In this document: positions 43,418 through 53,978 of the stretch, piece by piece
Numbering within the stretch: position 1 is the first letter of the stretch
Layout: the number at the start of each line of letters is the position of its first letter
Source: Hesseltinella vesiculosa
Taxonomy: Eukaryota > Mucoromycota > Mucoromycetes > Mucorales > Cunninghamellaceae
DNA length: 64,000 bases
Direction: 5' to 3'
NCBI GenBank assembly: GCA_002104935.1
Contig: MCGT01000044.1
Coordinates: 1 to 64,000, forward strand
Notes under the pieces: generated by a model
Seen by the model: the letters and a program-made list of their open reading frames with translations, nothing else
Databases searched by the model: none
What the model was told of the DNA's origin: nothing
Made by a program: the position numbers and the translations under genes

Positions 43418-46070
43418 ATGGGATCCACATCAAAGCCATTGATAAAATATCTAAACATTGGTATCTGCCTATCTTTGGTGGTGGTATTTTTTACCTCTTT
43501 GCTGAGGTTTGTTTATAGTAAGCTTGCATGAGGGGACAGACATAAGATTTGACATCTTGATTTTTATTAGACTCCAACGACCGGTCCCGATGTGAAGGCA
43601 TGCTAGACAGCGGCCGCTGGCTTGATGAAGTACCTCACAAACAATGGCAACCATCCGGATGCTTGATGCACACATTTAAACCGACAGATGCTGGCACCTG
43701 CTTGAAGCATTCTCGCGTTTTATACATTGGTGATTCGATTGCTCGTCAACAATTCTTTGCCTTTGCTGATCTGATGCAGCCTGGTGTGGATACACTAGGC
43801 GAAAAACACAAAGACCACCGATTCACTTTTAACGATCAAGACATTGTCTTTGAATTCTGGTGGGACCCTTTCCTCAACTCGACCCGTACCTTGGATCTCT
43901 TCCAGTCTGCTGGCCGCAGCCCATTGGGCTTTGAACGCCCTAGCCTCCTCGTTGTCGCCTCTGGCATGTGGCATATGCGCTATTTAGAATCCTCCACCTT
44001 TTACAACGACTGGCGCGTGGCTGTCGATCGCTTGATCGGCACAGTCGAGCGGACCAACCAGCTGGCCGATGCTGTCATTCTTTCGCCTGTGGAAATTCCT
44101 CAATTTCATATGCTTGCTCCCAATCGATCAGCCATCACTATGGAAAAGGTGGTGGCCATGAATGGCTATTTGAAATCGCGACAACAGCAAGTGCAGCCCA
44201 AAAATCCATTTGCTATCCCATTTGTCTGGAACAAGATCATCGACGGCTCACCCAACGCCACCGACGACGGCCTGCACTACAACCCTGAAGTCACATCGAT
44301 GCAAGTCCAACTCGCCCTAAACTACCGTTGCAACGACGTCCTGCCCAAGCACTTTCCTTATGATGCTACCTGCTGCATGTATTATCCTCGGCCTCATTGG
44401 TATCAAAACATCTTTTTCCTCTTCTTTTTATTGTTGATTCCTATCGGTTTCTACTTGTCTGATGCAGGTAAAAAAAAAGAGAAACTGACGAGAAATCATC
44501 GGCCAAATCTCATTTTTTTTTTTTCAAATGCTCGATAGGCTTCACTCGGTACATTCCCTCGGAAAAGGTGCTGAATGCCTGCTTTATCTTTGGCCTGGGA
44601 GTGATCTATTTGTACTTTGGTGACCGCACCCAGATATTTGGCAAAATGCACAAGCACTACGATGCCCAGACATTCACGGTGCTAATGGTCCTGTTTGTGG
44701 TTGTTGCCGGGCTCGCGTCGCTCAAGACGACAAAGAAGGAAGGGGCTGACTTGGGTTTCTTGAACCGCGACCAAACCGATGAGTGGAAGGGCTGGATGCA
44801 AATCATCATCTTGATCTATCACTTTGTGGGTGCCTCCGGGACGTCTGGGATCTACAACGCGGTCCGTGTACTCGTTGCCGCCTATCTGTTCCAAACGGGC
44901 TATGGCCACTTTTTCTTTTTCTACAAAAAAGATGACTTTGGTCTCCCTCGCGTGCTGAATGTGCTTGTGCGCCTCAACTTGCTTACGTTTGTCTTGCAAT
45001 ATTTGATGGACACCGACTACCTGAGCTATTACTTCACGCCTCTGGTCACGTTTTGGTTTGGCGTGATATACTTCACCATGTGGATCGGTCACGGCAAGAA
45101 CAAGCATACCGGGTTCTTACTCACCAAGCTTGTTGTGGCGGCCCTGGCCACCACCGCGCTGATCCAAACGCCTGGTGTGATGGAAGCCATTTTTGATTTG
45201 CTCCATGGACTTGCTGGTGTCGAATGGAATGCCAAAGAATGGCGCTTCCGCTTGGCCTTGGATGGCTGGATCGTCTATGTGGGCATGCTCAGTGCTCTGG
45301 CCTATATCAAGTACCTCGAGCATAAATGGATGGAGCATCCTCGCTTCGGCACGGTCAAAACGGCCGCCCTGGCCTCTTCGGTTTTTGCTCTCCTCTGGTA
45401 TTTTTGGTTTGAGCTGTCGCGCGAAAACAAGTTTGTCTACAATGCCTACCAGCCGTATGTGTCGTGGGTGCCGATCCTGGCCTTTGTGTTTTTGCGCAAT
45501 GCAACCGTCGGGCTCCGTAACACCTCATCGCGCTTTTTTATTTTTATTGGCAAGATCTCCTTGGAAACGTTCATCGGCCAATTCCACATGTGGCTAGCCG
45601 GCGACACGAGGGGCCTTCTGATCGTGCTGCCCGATAGCAGTTGGGTCATTGGCACTTCGCTGGGCTGGTATGCCAACCTCTTCGTGTCCACCGTGATCTT
45701 TGTCTTTGTGTCCTACTACCTCAGCCAGTCCACTGGAGAGTTGACTCGGTGGATTTGTTCAGACGTGATTCTAGGAGGGGCAACGGATCAGCAACAGCGC
45801 CAGCGACGCCAGCACGCCTACCAAGCGTTGCCCGTAGCTGTCGACACAGCTCCTCCTTCTAGCGACGCCCCAGGTACGGAGGCACGACAACATATACCAC
45901 CCAATGCCGAGCATAACAACATTCCCATGGACAGTTTGAACGCAGAAGATAGCGATCATGATGTCTCGACCTCCGCCCCGCCCTCCCGTCTCACCAAGGT
46001 TATCTCGGACCCTCGTGTCAAGGTGTTTCTTTTTATTGCTCTGGTTAGCTTTTTGAATAGATTCAAGTAA
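43418..46070 (+). CDS. Cas1-domain sialic-acid/glucuronoxylomannan-type O-acetyltransferase
   Basis: Family members O-acetylate cell-surface glycans in the Golgi (Cas1 in Cryptococcus capsule, CASD1 in animals). Exon 1 (ATG 43418) encodes a signal anchor (NIGICLSLVVVFFTSLLRFVY). The lumenal SGNH/PC-esterase domain follows, with the block-I serine in VLYIGDSIARQQFF and the catalytic Asp-His pair in TDDGLHYNP. Then comes a long membrane domain of a dozen or so helices (SLASLKTTKKEGADLGFLNRDQTDEWKGW is a cytosolic loop, shown here only in part: DQTDEWKGWMQIIIL) with the conserved ISLETFIGQFHMWL segment. The C-terminal tail is disordered and ends in one more hydrophobic helix. Three exons: junctions near 43492/43571 and 44467/44539. 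Confidence 0.88.
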
Positions 46071-46837
46071 ATCGGCTTTTTTTTTATTTTTGGTTTTATT
46101 GAGAGGCGCACTTCTTAAGTCGACGGCAGGATTTGTCCCAAGGCGACAATCGTCTTGATTTCTCCTCTTCAGTATATTTCTATTTCTTATTCTTTGCAGG
46201 GCTGTTTTATCCCGTTCACTATTGCCACCTTTGCCATGTCATGAACGCCAATGCAGCAAGGTGCAGTAGAGTTTCGCCCCAGTTGCACGGTAAAACCTTG
46301 CGTTCATCCGCTTTTTCACTATTGACACGTCATTGTTCAGAAATGTTTTGTGCCGTTGCTGGGTTTGAAAGCAATGGCCAACAACCAACCCTTCAACTGA
46401 TCTGACCTGCAGCTTTTGTATGAGCAAAGAGGCATGCCATTTTTTTATATTTTTTTATTTTTTGCCACAACAGCGCCAAAGTACCCAAATGCAGTAAAGG
46501 TGGTACAATTCGTTTTTATGTTCATTTTTTTTAAATGGGTAGATCCTTCTTGCACAAAAATAAAGGCTCAGATGGAGAAAGGATCTTTGTCCTACTCAAA
46601 AAAGGGAGTGTTAGCTTGTTGGTGTTGGTGCAACAACAACGTTTGAGGCTCCCAGCCACACTGTGTTGAATGACCGCGCAAATCAGAAAGTGGCAAACAG
46701 GGGAGCAAAGAAAAAAACTGCGGCAAGCAGACAAAGAAATAAATACGGGGCTGAGTCCTTTCCATTTCCACTTTTTTTCTTTACCTTTCTTCGAAAATAG
46801 AAGCACTATACCCATTTCTCTTATTATTTGTAATTGT
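46071..46837. other. Intergenic, promoter region of the zinc-finger gene
   Basis: No conserved coding content is seen. The forward frame of the next gene stays open back to 46670, but the N-terminal extension (Lys/Arg-rich, then Phe/Ser/Pro) is probably leader translated by chance. Confidence 0.5.
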
Positions 46838-47950
46838 ATGAATAATAACATTATTACCAGCATCCTGTATCAAGATCACCAAGAAAGTATGCCCAATTCT
46901 AGCCTTGACATTAACCATTTATTCCAAGACTTTGATGGTGAGTATGAAACTGGCATGATGATAGCCATCTTGCTGGAAACTCATCGGGAAATCATTGAAG
47001 AAATGCTCACTAGCTCCCCTTCTCTAGACCCAACCATGAACAATAAGCAAGACGCCAATATGAGTGCTACTCTCTCCAACCGACTGATTCTGTCGTTGTT
47101 GGAGCAGCCCTCCCCTTTTTTGCATTCAGTGGCTCCTAGTCCTGCCATGAGCACACCTTGCTTGGATACCTTTAGCACACCTTTTACACCTGCTGCCGCC
47201 GGCTTCCTTACGACGGATAGCCCAATGATGTCCACTCCCTTCATGGACCCTTTGATGACCCAATATGCCACACCCTTTTTGGATGCCTCTGCCACCCCCT
47301 TTATGGATGCCAATGATGGCTTTGAACAATACTTTACACCAATGATGACGCCATCCCTGGCCTTGCATGATGTTGCCTCTCTAGACCCTTCTACCCTGCT
47401 GACTCAGACCAACATCCAAGCTCAAGTGCCTGCCAACGACGATGATTCTCTCTTCCCTCCTCTCACTCAAGAACAAGAACAGCAGAAAGTGGTTGCTTCC
47501 TCCGGTCTTGGCTCTGATGTCACTGATTTTGATGGGCTTTTTGATGACCTGTTTGCCGAGGTCGATGCTTTCCCTTCTAATGATGTCCAGCAATCCTCTG
47601 CGAAAGGCAAACCCTCCAAGAAGCGCAAGCGTGATGGGGACGACCAAGTCCAAGCCATTCTCAAGCTGGCCCGACTGGATGAAAACCAGCAATACGTCTG
47701 TCCCTTGTGTGACCGCACTTTCCGTCGACGATACAACCTCGGCACCCACATCCGCACCCACAACAAAGAACGTCTGCGACCTTACCCTTGCGACATGTGT
47801 CCAAAGACCTTTGACCGAAAGCATGACTGTGCCCGACACATCTCCACCGTCCACATGGGTGAACGTGCCTTCCGTTGCGGACCTTGCAAGGTTGCCTTCT
47901 CCCGTCGTGACGCCTTGCACCGCCATCAACTGCAGAAGCATGCCGGCTAA
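46838..47950 (+). CDS. C2H2 zinc-finger transcription factor (Crz1-like fingers)
   Basis: A single exon of 370 residues from ATG 46838. The N-terminal two-thirds is a low-complexity activation-type region rich in Thr, Pro, Met, Asp and Phe, with repeated TPFxD words (STPFMD, ATPFLD, ATPFMD). A basic nuclear-localisation-like run (KPSKKRKRDGDD) precedes three C2H2 fingers: CPLCDRTFRRRYNLGTHIRTH, CDMCPKTFDRKHDCARH(x)STVH and CGPCKVAFSRRDALHRHQ. The finger pair spacing and sequence (RxxNLxTHIxTH, then RKHDxxRH) are similar to Crz1/PrzA, the calcineurin-responsive factor. A PxIxIT calcineurin-docking site is not apparent, so that role is a guess. Confidence 0.85.
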   Translation: MNNNIITSILYQDHQESMPNSSLDINHLFQDFDGEYETGMMIAILLETHREIIEEMLTSSPSLDPTMNNKQDANMSATLSNRLILSLLEQPSPFLHSVAPSPAMSTPCLDTFSTPFTPAAAGFLTTDSPMMSTPFMDPLMTQYATPFLDASATPFMDANDGFEQYFTPMMTPSLALHDVASLDPSTLLTQTNIQAQVPANDDDSLFPPLTQEQEQQKVVASSGLGSDVTDFDGLFDDLFAEVDAFPSNDVQQSSAKGKPSKKRKRDGDDQVQAILKLARLDENQQYVCPLCDRTFRRRYNLGTHIRTHNKERLRPYPCDMCPKTFDRKHDCARHISTVHMGERAFRCGPCKVAFSRRDALHRHQLQKHAG

Positions 47951-49099
47951 TTTTTCGCCGGTCCCTCCTTTTTCTTTGATGCCTCTTTCCCTGCTGCGAT
48001 GTACTCTTTCTTATGAACATTTTTGGACTGGTCTCTTCTTTGTCATCCATCCACTCAATCACCTCACCTCTGGACATCCTGTTGATAATTTTACGTTTGG
48101 TGCAACGTTTCCATTTTTTTTTTAGTAATTCTTTCATTCTATGCATTTTTGAGCTAAAACCTCTTGCTCCCTCTTTTTTTTTTTTTTTCTTCTCACTGCT
48201 GAAAGAAATTCTATTTCTCTTTGAAAATAAAGCTCCTGGCTTTCTATGCTGCTGTCAATTTTTTTTTTGTCTTCCAGAAATCGATGAACCATTTTAAGTG
48301 TAGTGGGAGAAGCATTTTGTTAAGAGTACCATTTTTTTAAGTTGTTTGAGCTTTGATGCCTTCCAAATTTTTGCTTGATCCCACGTAACCCGTTGCCAAA
48401 TGCACCCCGACAATTTATGTGATGTAATGGTCATGGACTGGACTGGTGAAAGGGGACTCGTAAACAGTTACGTTTTCGCTTTGCAGCGAAAAAAGCTGTC
48501 CAATATTTTTTTGGAAACTTTTGAGATGGCCAAGGCTATTACTCCACGCAGGAGCTATTGTCAGTAAAGCGCAGAGCGTGTTCCCAGTATCAAAATACTG
48601 TTGTTCTGTCTGATTTTTTTTCTTTTTTCTTATTGGCATAGAGCCTCGTTGCGTCTGTGACTCTCGAGATATATCGTGCCATGGACGACAAATATTGCCT
48701 TTGGATGACCTTGTTGTACCTCCATCCCTAGCATCACCTAGGCCTGACTTTTCGCCCAAGCTAAAAAAGCGCACGCTGACACAATTACATGAATAGCAAA
48801 TAAAAGCTGCAGAGTTGACATTTGCTACTTGTCTTCTATCTTTCCTTTCCTTTTTTAATCCATACGCAATGGTTTGAACAAAACAGGATAGAAAATGACT
48901 GCCATCGACAGTCGCCAACAGCTTTTACCGGTAAAATATGAAAGAGGTAAAGTTTGATTGTTTTTTATAGCTGGGGACTGCTTGCCTCTTGCAGCTATTC
49001 TTACTTGTAAAAGTTACTGCGCAATGAAGAAACGGTTCTATTCAATGAACGGTGCTTTTTATTTTTGGCATCCGGAATAAAATACGCAAGGATTTTTTT
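47951..49099. other. Intergenic; one doubtful reverse ORF
   Basis: The stretch holds poly(T) runs (for example 48174-48187). A reverse ORF at 48415-48918 (167 codons) starts with TTG and has no family features; its internal ATGs are late. I do not support it as a gene. Confidence 0.5.
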
Positions 49100-49546
49100 T
49101 TAAACGGTGGGTTGTCTAGAAAGAGAAGCATAGGAGCGGTTTGAATAATTTGGAGGGCTCATGAGCCTCATGGAGGACGACGAAGAAGGCGCTGGGTAAG
49201 GAGGATGCGTGGCTTCTGAGGACAGGTGGCCAGGGTTGGTTGTAGGTTGGAATCCCTGCAAGGGCTGAGGACGGTCTTGGTGTGGAATAGGCTGCTGTCC
49301 CATGCCGCTGTGGGTCCCGTGACAGTGGTAAGGGCAGGGTAAGTAATAGATGATCACAGGTTGCACCATCGGCATCGGATAACCGTATGGATAGGGAGGC
49401 TCCATGGAATGCCGAGACTTTTTGGACAGCCAGCTCCATTTTGATGATAGCTTCTGTCTAGGAGCCATGGGTGGCGGATAAAACATAGCTTGAGGATTCT
49501 GGAAATTTGGATGGTACTGGTGTTGCTGTGGTTGGATGTTCATCAT
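49100..49546 (-). CDS. Pro/Gln/Tyr-rich small protein, unrecognised
   Basis: A single-exon ORF of 148 residues beginning MMNIQPQQHQYHPNFQ. It is rich in Pro, Gln, Tyr, His and Ser and contains MEPPYPYGYPMPM, HCHG and PSSSSSMRL segments; no domain or transmembrane helix is seen. A 23-T run lies just upstream of the start. The composition suggests a disordered protein, possibly assembly- or RNA-associated, but function is unknown. Confidence 0.6.
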   Translation of the reverse strand: MMNIQPQQHQYHPNFQNPQAMFYPPPMAPRQKLSSKWSWLSKKSRHSMEPPYPYGYPMPMVQPVIIYYLPCPYHCHGTHSGMGQQPIPHQDRPQPLQGFQPTTNPGHLSSEATHPPYPAPSSSSSMRLMSPPNYSNRSYASLSRQPTV

Positions 49547-50011
49547 CTTTTTTTTTTTTTTTTTTTTCCCAAGGAGTCGATTGAATGGACTGAGGAATAA
49601 AAAGGAAAGAAAGGGAAAGAAGAGGGGCTGAAATGATTTCTATTAAAAGCTTGCTGTGTGCGCTTGCAGAAAACCAAGTCGCAAGGATGCGATAGCAACC
49701 CTTGCCTGTCTTACAAAACTTACCAGTCAACTTGTGACACTGTAAACAAAACGGTTGAATGAGGTATGGAGCCTTTGATCTGGATCCAAATAGCCGCAGA
49801 ACTTAATTGGCCTACTAGGCCTCACTCTCACCGTTCAGGTTGAAAAAGAGCAAGGCTCTGTTGCCTATTTGCACTGTTCAGCATCTCTCGCAAAGGTTAA
49901 ACTAGGACACAGAAATAAAATTATGGTTTTTTTTTTTCATTCTAGAATAGAAATCTACAAAAGAGGTGGTATGGACAAAATGGAGGGGAAGGGGGGGGAC
50001 TAGATGGATGA

Positions 50012-51212
50012 TTAAGCTTTACCAGCGGCAGCAATACGCTTGCGGGCACCAATCAATACAAGCACCCACACGGCCCAGTCAAACAAGGCTTCCTTGGCCA
50101 TGAACAAAAAGGCAGCCGTCAAGACACTTTGAACGATCTTGCTCTTCAAACCACCATACAGGCCAGCTACCCCTTCAGTGGCAAGGATCTTCTTGAAGCC
50201 ATCCATGATAGAGGTATACTTTTCATCATCTTTTTGGCTGATTTGCATGCGGGACTTGACAACGCTGTGGAAAGCAGGTTAGACACATCGTCGGTTTTCT
50301 TTGTCCAGTTTGCTTACATGTAAGGATAGGTCAAGCCAGTGGCAGCCAATTTAGACAAGGCGCCCAAAAGGAAGAAGTCAAAGTTGCCCAACGTCTTGAT
50401 TTTGGCCAATCGATTCTTGGCTTGTTCAAAGACAGTGTATTGAATAATGGGGTTGATGACCAGCACCAAGGCAGCGCCAACACCAGAGTACAAACCGGCA
50501 AGACCCTCTTTCTTGAGAATGCTAGCAGCCATGTCGAATGCGTTTTCATTCTTGCTTCCATCCACGCCCTTGCGCACAGTCATGCGGGTCTTTTTTTGTA
50601 AAATTCCATAACGTTAGCCATCAGCTGCACGCGGTCTACATCTCCATTTTTTTTCCACCTACATTGACGGTCCAGATAGGATGGGTGGCAAACACCACGG
50701 CACTGCCAGCAATAGCACCAGCCAGCATGGATTCAGAGGTAGACATGGGAGTGCCGGACTTCTTAGCCTTTTCAAAAACAGCCTTGACAGCTTCATAACA
50801 ATAGTAGTAAACACCGTTGGTGATGGCAATACCAAAGATACCAGAGCTCAAACCACTAACAAGGAAAACAAATTAAGCATTGGTCCCGACTTCACGTCCT
50901 TTTAATTGTCAGCGACTTACGCATACAAACCCTTGGGACCTTCCTTGGCGAGGATTTTGAAAAAGGCATCGGCCGCATTCTGTCATAAAGAGTGAGTATA
51001 CCTGAATCCATCATTTTTTAATGCGTACCTGATATTGTTCCTTGCCATCACCGTTGCGTTGAACTTGGAGACGAGAGCTAATGGACACCAAGGGGTAGGT
51101 CAATGCCATGGACACAATACCACCACCGGCACCTAATAAAGTAATAAATACATGCTTCTTTTCTCTTATGCTAGTTCTCACCAGAAAGAGCATGAGCTAC
51201 GTTATCAGACAT
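50012..51212 (-). CDS. Peroxisomal adenine nucleotide carrier (PMP47/Ant1/SLC25A17 type)
   Basis: This is a mitochondrial-carrier-family protein; this branch imports ATP into peroxisomes for fatty-acid activation. Five exons from ATG 51212 (MSDNVAHALSGAGGGIVSM). Three carrier repeats are visible, each with a P-x-[DE]-like or variant signature: YPLVSISSRLQVQ, HPIWTVNTRMTV, and the third with YPYMVVKSRMQ. The first signature carries Leu instead of the usual acidic residue, which is a feature of the PMP47 branch. GLYAGL, GLYSGV and GLYGGL mark the matrix helices. The C-terminus is AAAGKA, with no classical peroxisome signal, as is normal for these membrane proteins. Confidence 0.88.
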
Positions 51213-51818
51213 GTTTCTATAATAAAGACGTGAAGAAAAAATAAAGAGAGAAAGAAAGGAGCAAAAAAAAAAAAAAAAAACACTCTTTTGTTTTCGCACA
51301 ATGAAAATCCATCAGTCATAGGAAATCCGGGGAAAATTAAAATCCCGTCACTATCGCCAGCGTTCACATGCAAAAATGAAAAAAAATGAATCAACAAAAG
51401 CGCTCTATTGATCATTGCAGCTTGGATAGGTAATTTACAAAAAGACGCTATTACATCATGCTTCTTGTGAGGTTCTATCCGTTGATGGGTGGATGATGTA
51501 AAAAAAAAAAAAGTCAAGCATGTATGCAGAACCTGGGCTGCAAAAGCCAATGAATAATGCGATTTCTTTGCCCTCCGTTTTGGTCCAGCCAGAAACGCCA
51601 ATCATACCAATGGATCCGACAAACTCCACGTGAATTTGCATTTTCGATTGTAAATCATCCAAGGTCAACAGCCAATCTTAGTGACTCTCTTGTTGCAACC
51701 AAAATAACAAAAAAAAAAAAACGTTGGAGTTTTAAAAAAAAAAAAGATTAAAGGGCAAGTGTTTCTTTCTTCCTTCTTTTTAATTTTTATTATCCCCCAC
51801 TCTTTTTTTTACATTAAC
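51213..51818. other. Divergent promoter region; short protein-like ORF
   Basis: This separates the carrier from the peroxidase. A reverse ORF at 51456-51668 (MQIHVEFVGSIGMIGVSGW and KEIALFIGFCSPGSAYML segments) looks protein-like but its first codon is TTG and I cannot find a proper start or family. Poly(A) runs occur at 51263-51280, 51708-51720 and 51734-51745. Confidence 0.4.
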
Positions 51819-52981
51819 ATGTCTACCCAACAAGCTTCTCCCGATAAATACCTCGCTGTCCGCAAAGACATTGAAAAGGTCTTCCCTAAAGAAGACTATG
51901 ATGACGGCTCTTTTGCTCCTGTCTGGTAAGAACACTACAAAAAAGTACTTTTTTTATCTTGATTTGACACTCTTTTTCATAGCCTTCGTCTTGCTTGGCA
52001 CGCTTCTGGTACTTATGACCGTAAGCAACAAGACGGTGGTTCCGAAGGTGGTAAGTGGAAAGAAAATAAGGAAAAACGAAGACGACCGGTGGAAGATGAC
52101 TAAGTCCATTTCGGCTTCTTTTATGATAGGCACCATGCGTTTCAAGACTGAAGCTGAAGATCCCGCCAATGCTGGTTTGGATGTTGCCCGTCAAGTCCTT
52201 GAACCTGTCAAGGCTGCTCATCCTTGGGTGACCTATGCTGATCTGTGGACGTAAGTTTTTTGATGGGCATGGGAGTGTCATATGACAATCTTTTTTTTTT
52301 TTTTTTGGCCCGAGACTGACATGTCAAACTCTATTTTCTAGCCTTGCTGGCTGTGTAGCTATTGAACACATGGGTGGTCCTCACATCAACGTGAGTTCCT
52401 TTTTGAATAATCGATGTTTGGAGGCTCATCCCCTCTTGTTTTTACTATTCTAGTGGACCGGTGGTCGTCGTGATAAGAACTCGGAAACGGATTGCCCTCC
52501 TGTGGGTCGTCTCCCCGACGGTGCCTTGGGCAAGAACCACGTCTTGGACGTGTTTGTCACCCGCATGGGCTTCTCCGTGCAAGAAACTGTCTGCTTGATC
52601 GGAGCCCATACCGTTGGTCGTTGCCACAAGGATCGCTCTGGTTTCGATGGTCCCTGGACTGTACGTCACAGCTGTTCCTATCCAGCCAAACTCACACCTC
52701 GTTTTCATCTTTTCTAGGAAACTCCCACTCGCTTCACCAACCAATTCTACAAGCAATTGTTGCACAACACCTGGGTTGAAAAGAAATGGGACGGTCCTAA
52801 GCAATTCGTTGACGAAGATGGTGATTTGATGATGTTACCCACCGACATGGCCTTGTTGGAAGAACCTTTCCGCCAATACGTTGAATTGTATGCCAAGGAC
52901 AAGCAACGCTTCTTTGACGACTTTGCTGCCGCCTTTTTGAAATTGATTGAATTGGGTGTTGCTCGTCGCAGCAACTTGTAA
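51819..52981 (+). CDS. Cytochrome c peroxidase-like class I haem peroxidase
   Basis: The enzyme reduces hydrogen peroxide, with cytochrome c as the usual electron donor in fungi. Six exons or so from ATG 51819 ([18 protein letters not shown]). The distal pocket is [12 protein letters not shown] (Arg, Trp and His in the canonical spacing), substrate-side GGRRDKNS, and the proximal His is in [12 protein letters not shown]. The later DGPWT and [14 protein letters not shown] blocks are typical. The C-terminal [18 protein letters not shown] segment is the family norm. No mitochondrial presequence is seen at the start, so it is either cytosolic or imported by an internal signal, unlike yeast CCP1. 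Length is about 270 residues. Confidence 0.9.
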
Positions 52982-53978
52982 ATTATTATTATATTTTTTT
53001 AGAACCTCTTTGCAGTGCATATCATCATCCCCCAAATTAAACAAAATTTGTATTCCACCTTTTTTTTGAAATTTGATAATCGTAAATTGAGACCCGTGCG
53101 ACAGTAATCACAAATTACCAAAACAAGCAGCAATGATAAGGTTCAGTCCGTGAAAAAAACGTGAAAAGCAACGAGCACAGGGACAACTTACCAAGCCCTC
53201 TCAAAAGTAAATGGCTGTGACCACTGCTGATTTGCTTCTGTGAACAGCAATATCTTGCTCCAGCAATGTTTACGTCATGACACGTCTTTGCACACGACTA
53301 GCATCATTTTGATGAGTTACGATAATAGCTGAAAGGAGAGCTCTCAGAGAACGTCACGCAGACGAAACACTGTCGCCGCAACGATGGTTATTTTTTGTGC
53401 TGGTAGACCTTGCATTCTTCGCCACAGCGATTGAAAGCATTGATCTTCAGAATCGCCGAATCCGTTCAAAGATTGCAGGGCTCGATGGACGCTTCTCGCC
53501 TGTGTGAAACTTGGCCGCCAGCTTGCTTGTCTTTGGCTGGCTAGGAGCATTGCACTGCATATTGGGACTGTGAGGTTTGCGCATCCAACAGCGTCCACTG
53601 GGCTGATGTGGTATTAATGGGCACCGAGATACGACCCTTGTCCCCCTTGCCGATCATAGCTTTCCGTTTACATCCCATGCCCTGTCAGCCTTATCTTTTT
53701 AGGAGTTCATTTTTTACTGTGGGTGTGGGGAGTTGTTAGGTTAGCAAAATAAAGCCGTTTGTTGACCATTCCAACCCTCTTTCCTTTTTTGCTCCAATGG
53801 CAAGTAGGAAAAATCCAATCGCACTGCTTTTTCTTGACTTCAGTCAGTTTAGCAATCCAGAAATGTCATTGGCTGCAAATTTTGATTTTTTTTCTGGTGT
53901 GAGCACAAGCCGCCAAAAGAACGATGACTCAGATGGAAAGGTCCAGCTTAACTTTCCTTTTTCTTTATTGTCACTGCC
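52982..53978. other. Intergenic stretch, no gene supported
   Basis: No ORF of more than about 85 codons and no family features. It includes the 3' flank of the peroxidase gene and the leader of the tRNA-synthetase gene. Confidence 0.6.

Noticed and set aside
48415..48918. 167-codon reverse ORF
   Set aside because: It begins with TTG, has no family features and lies in a poly(T)-rich intergenic region; probably chance.
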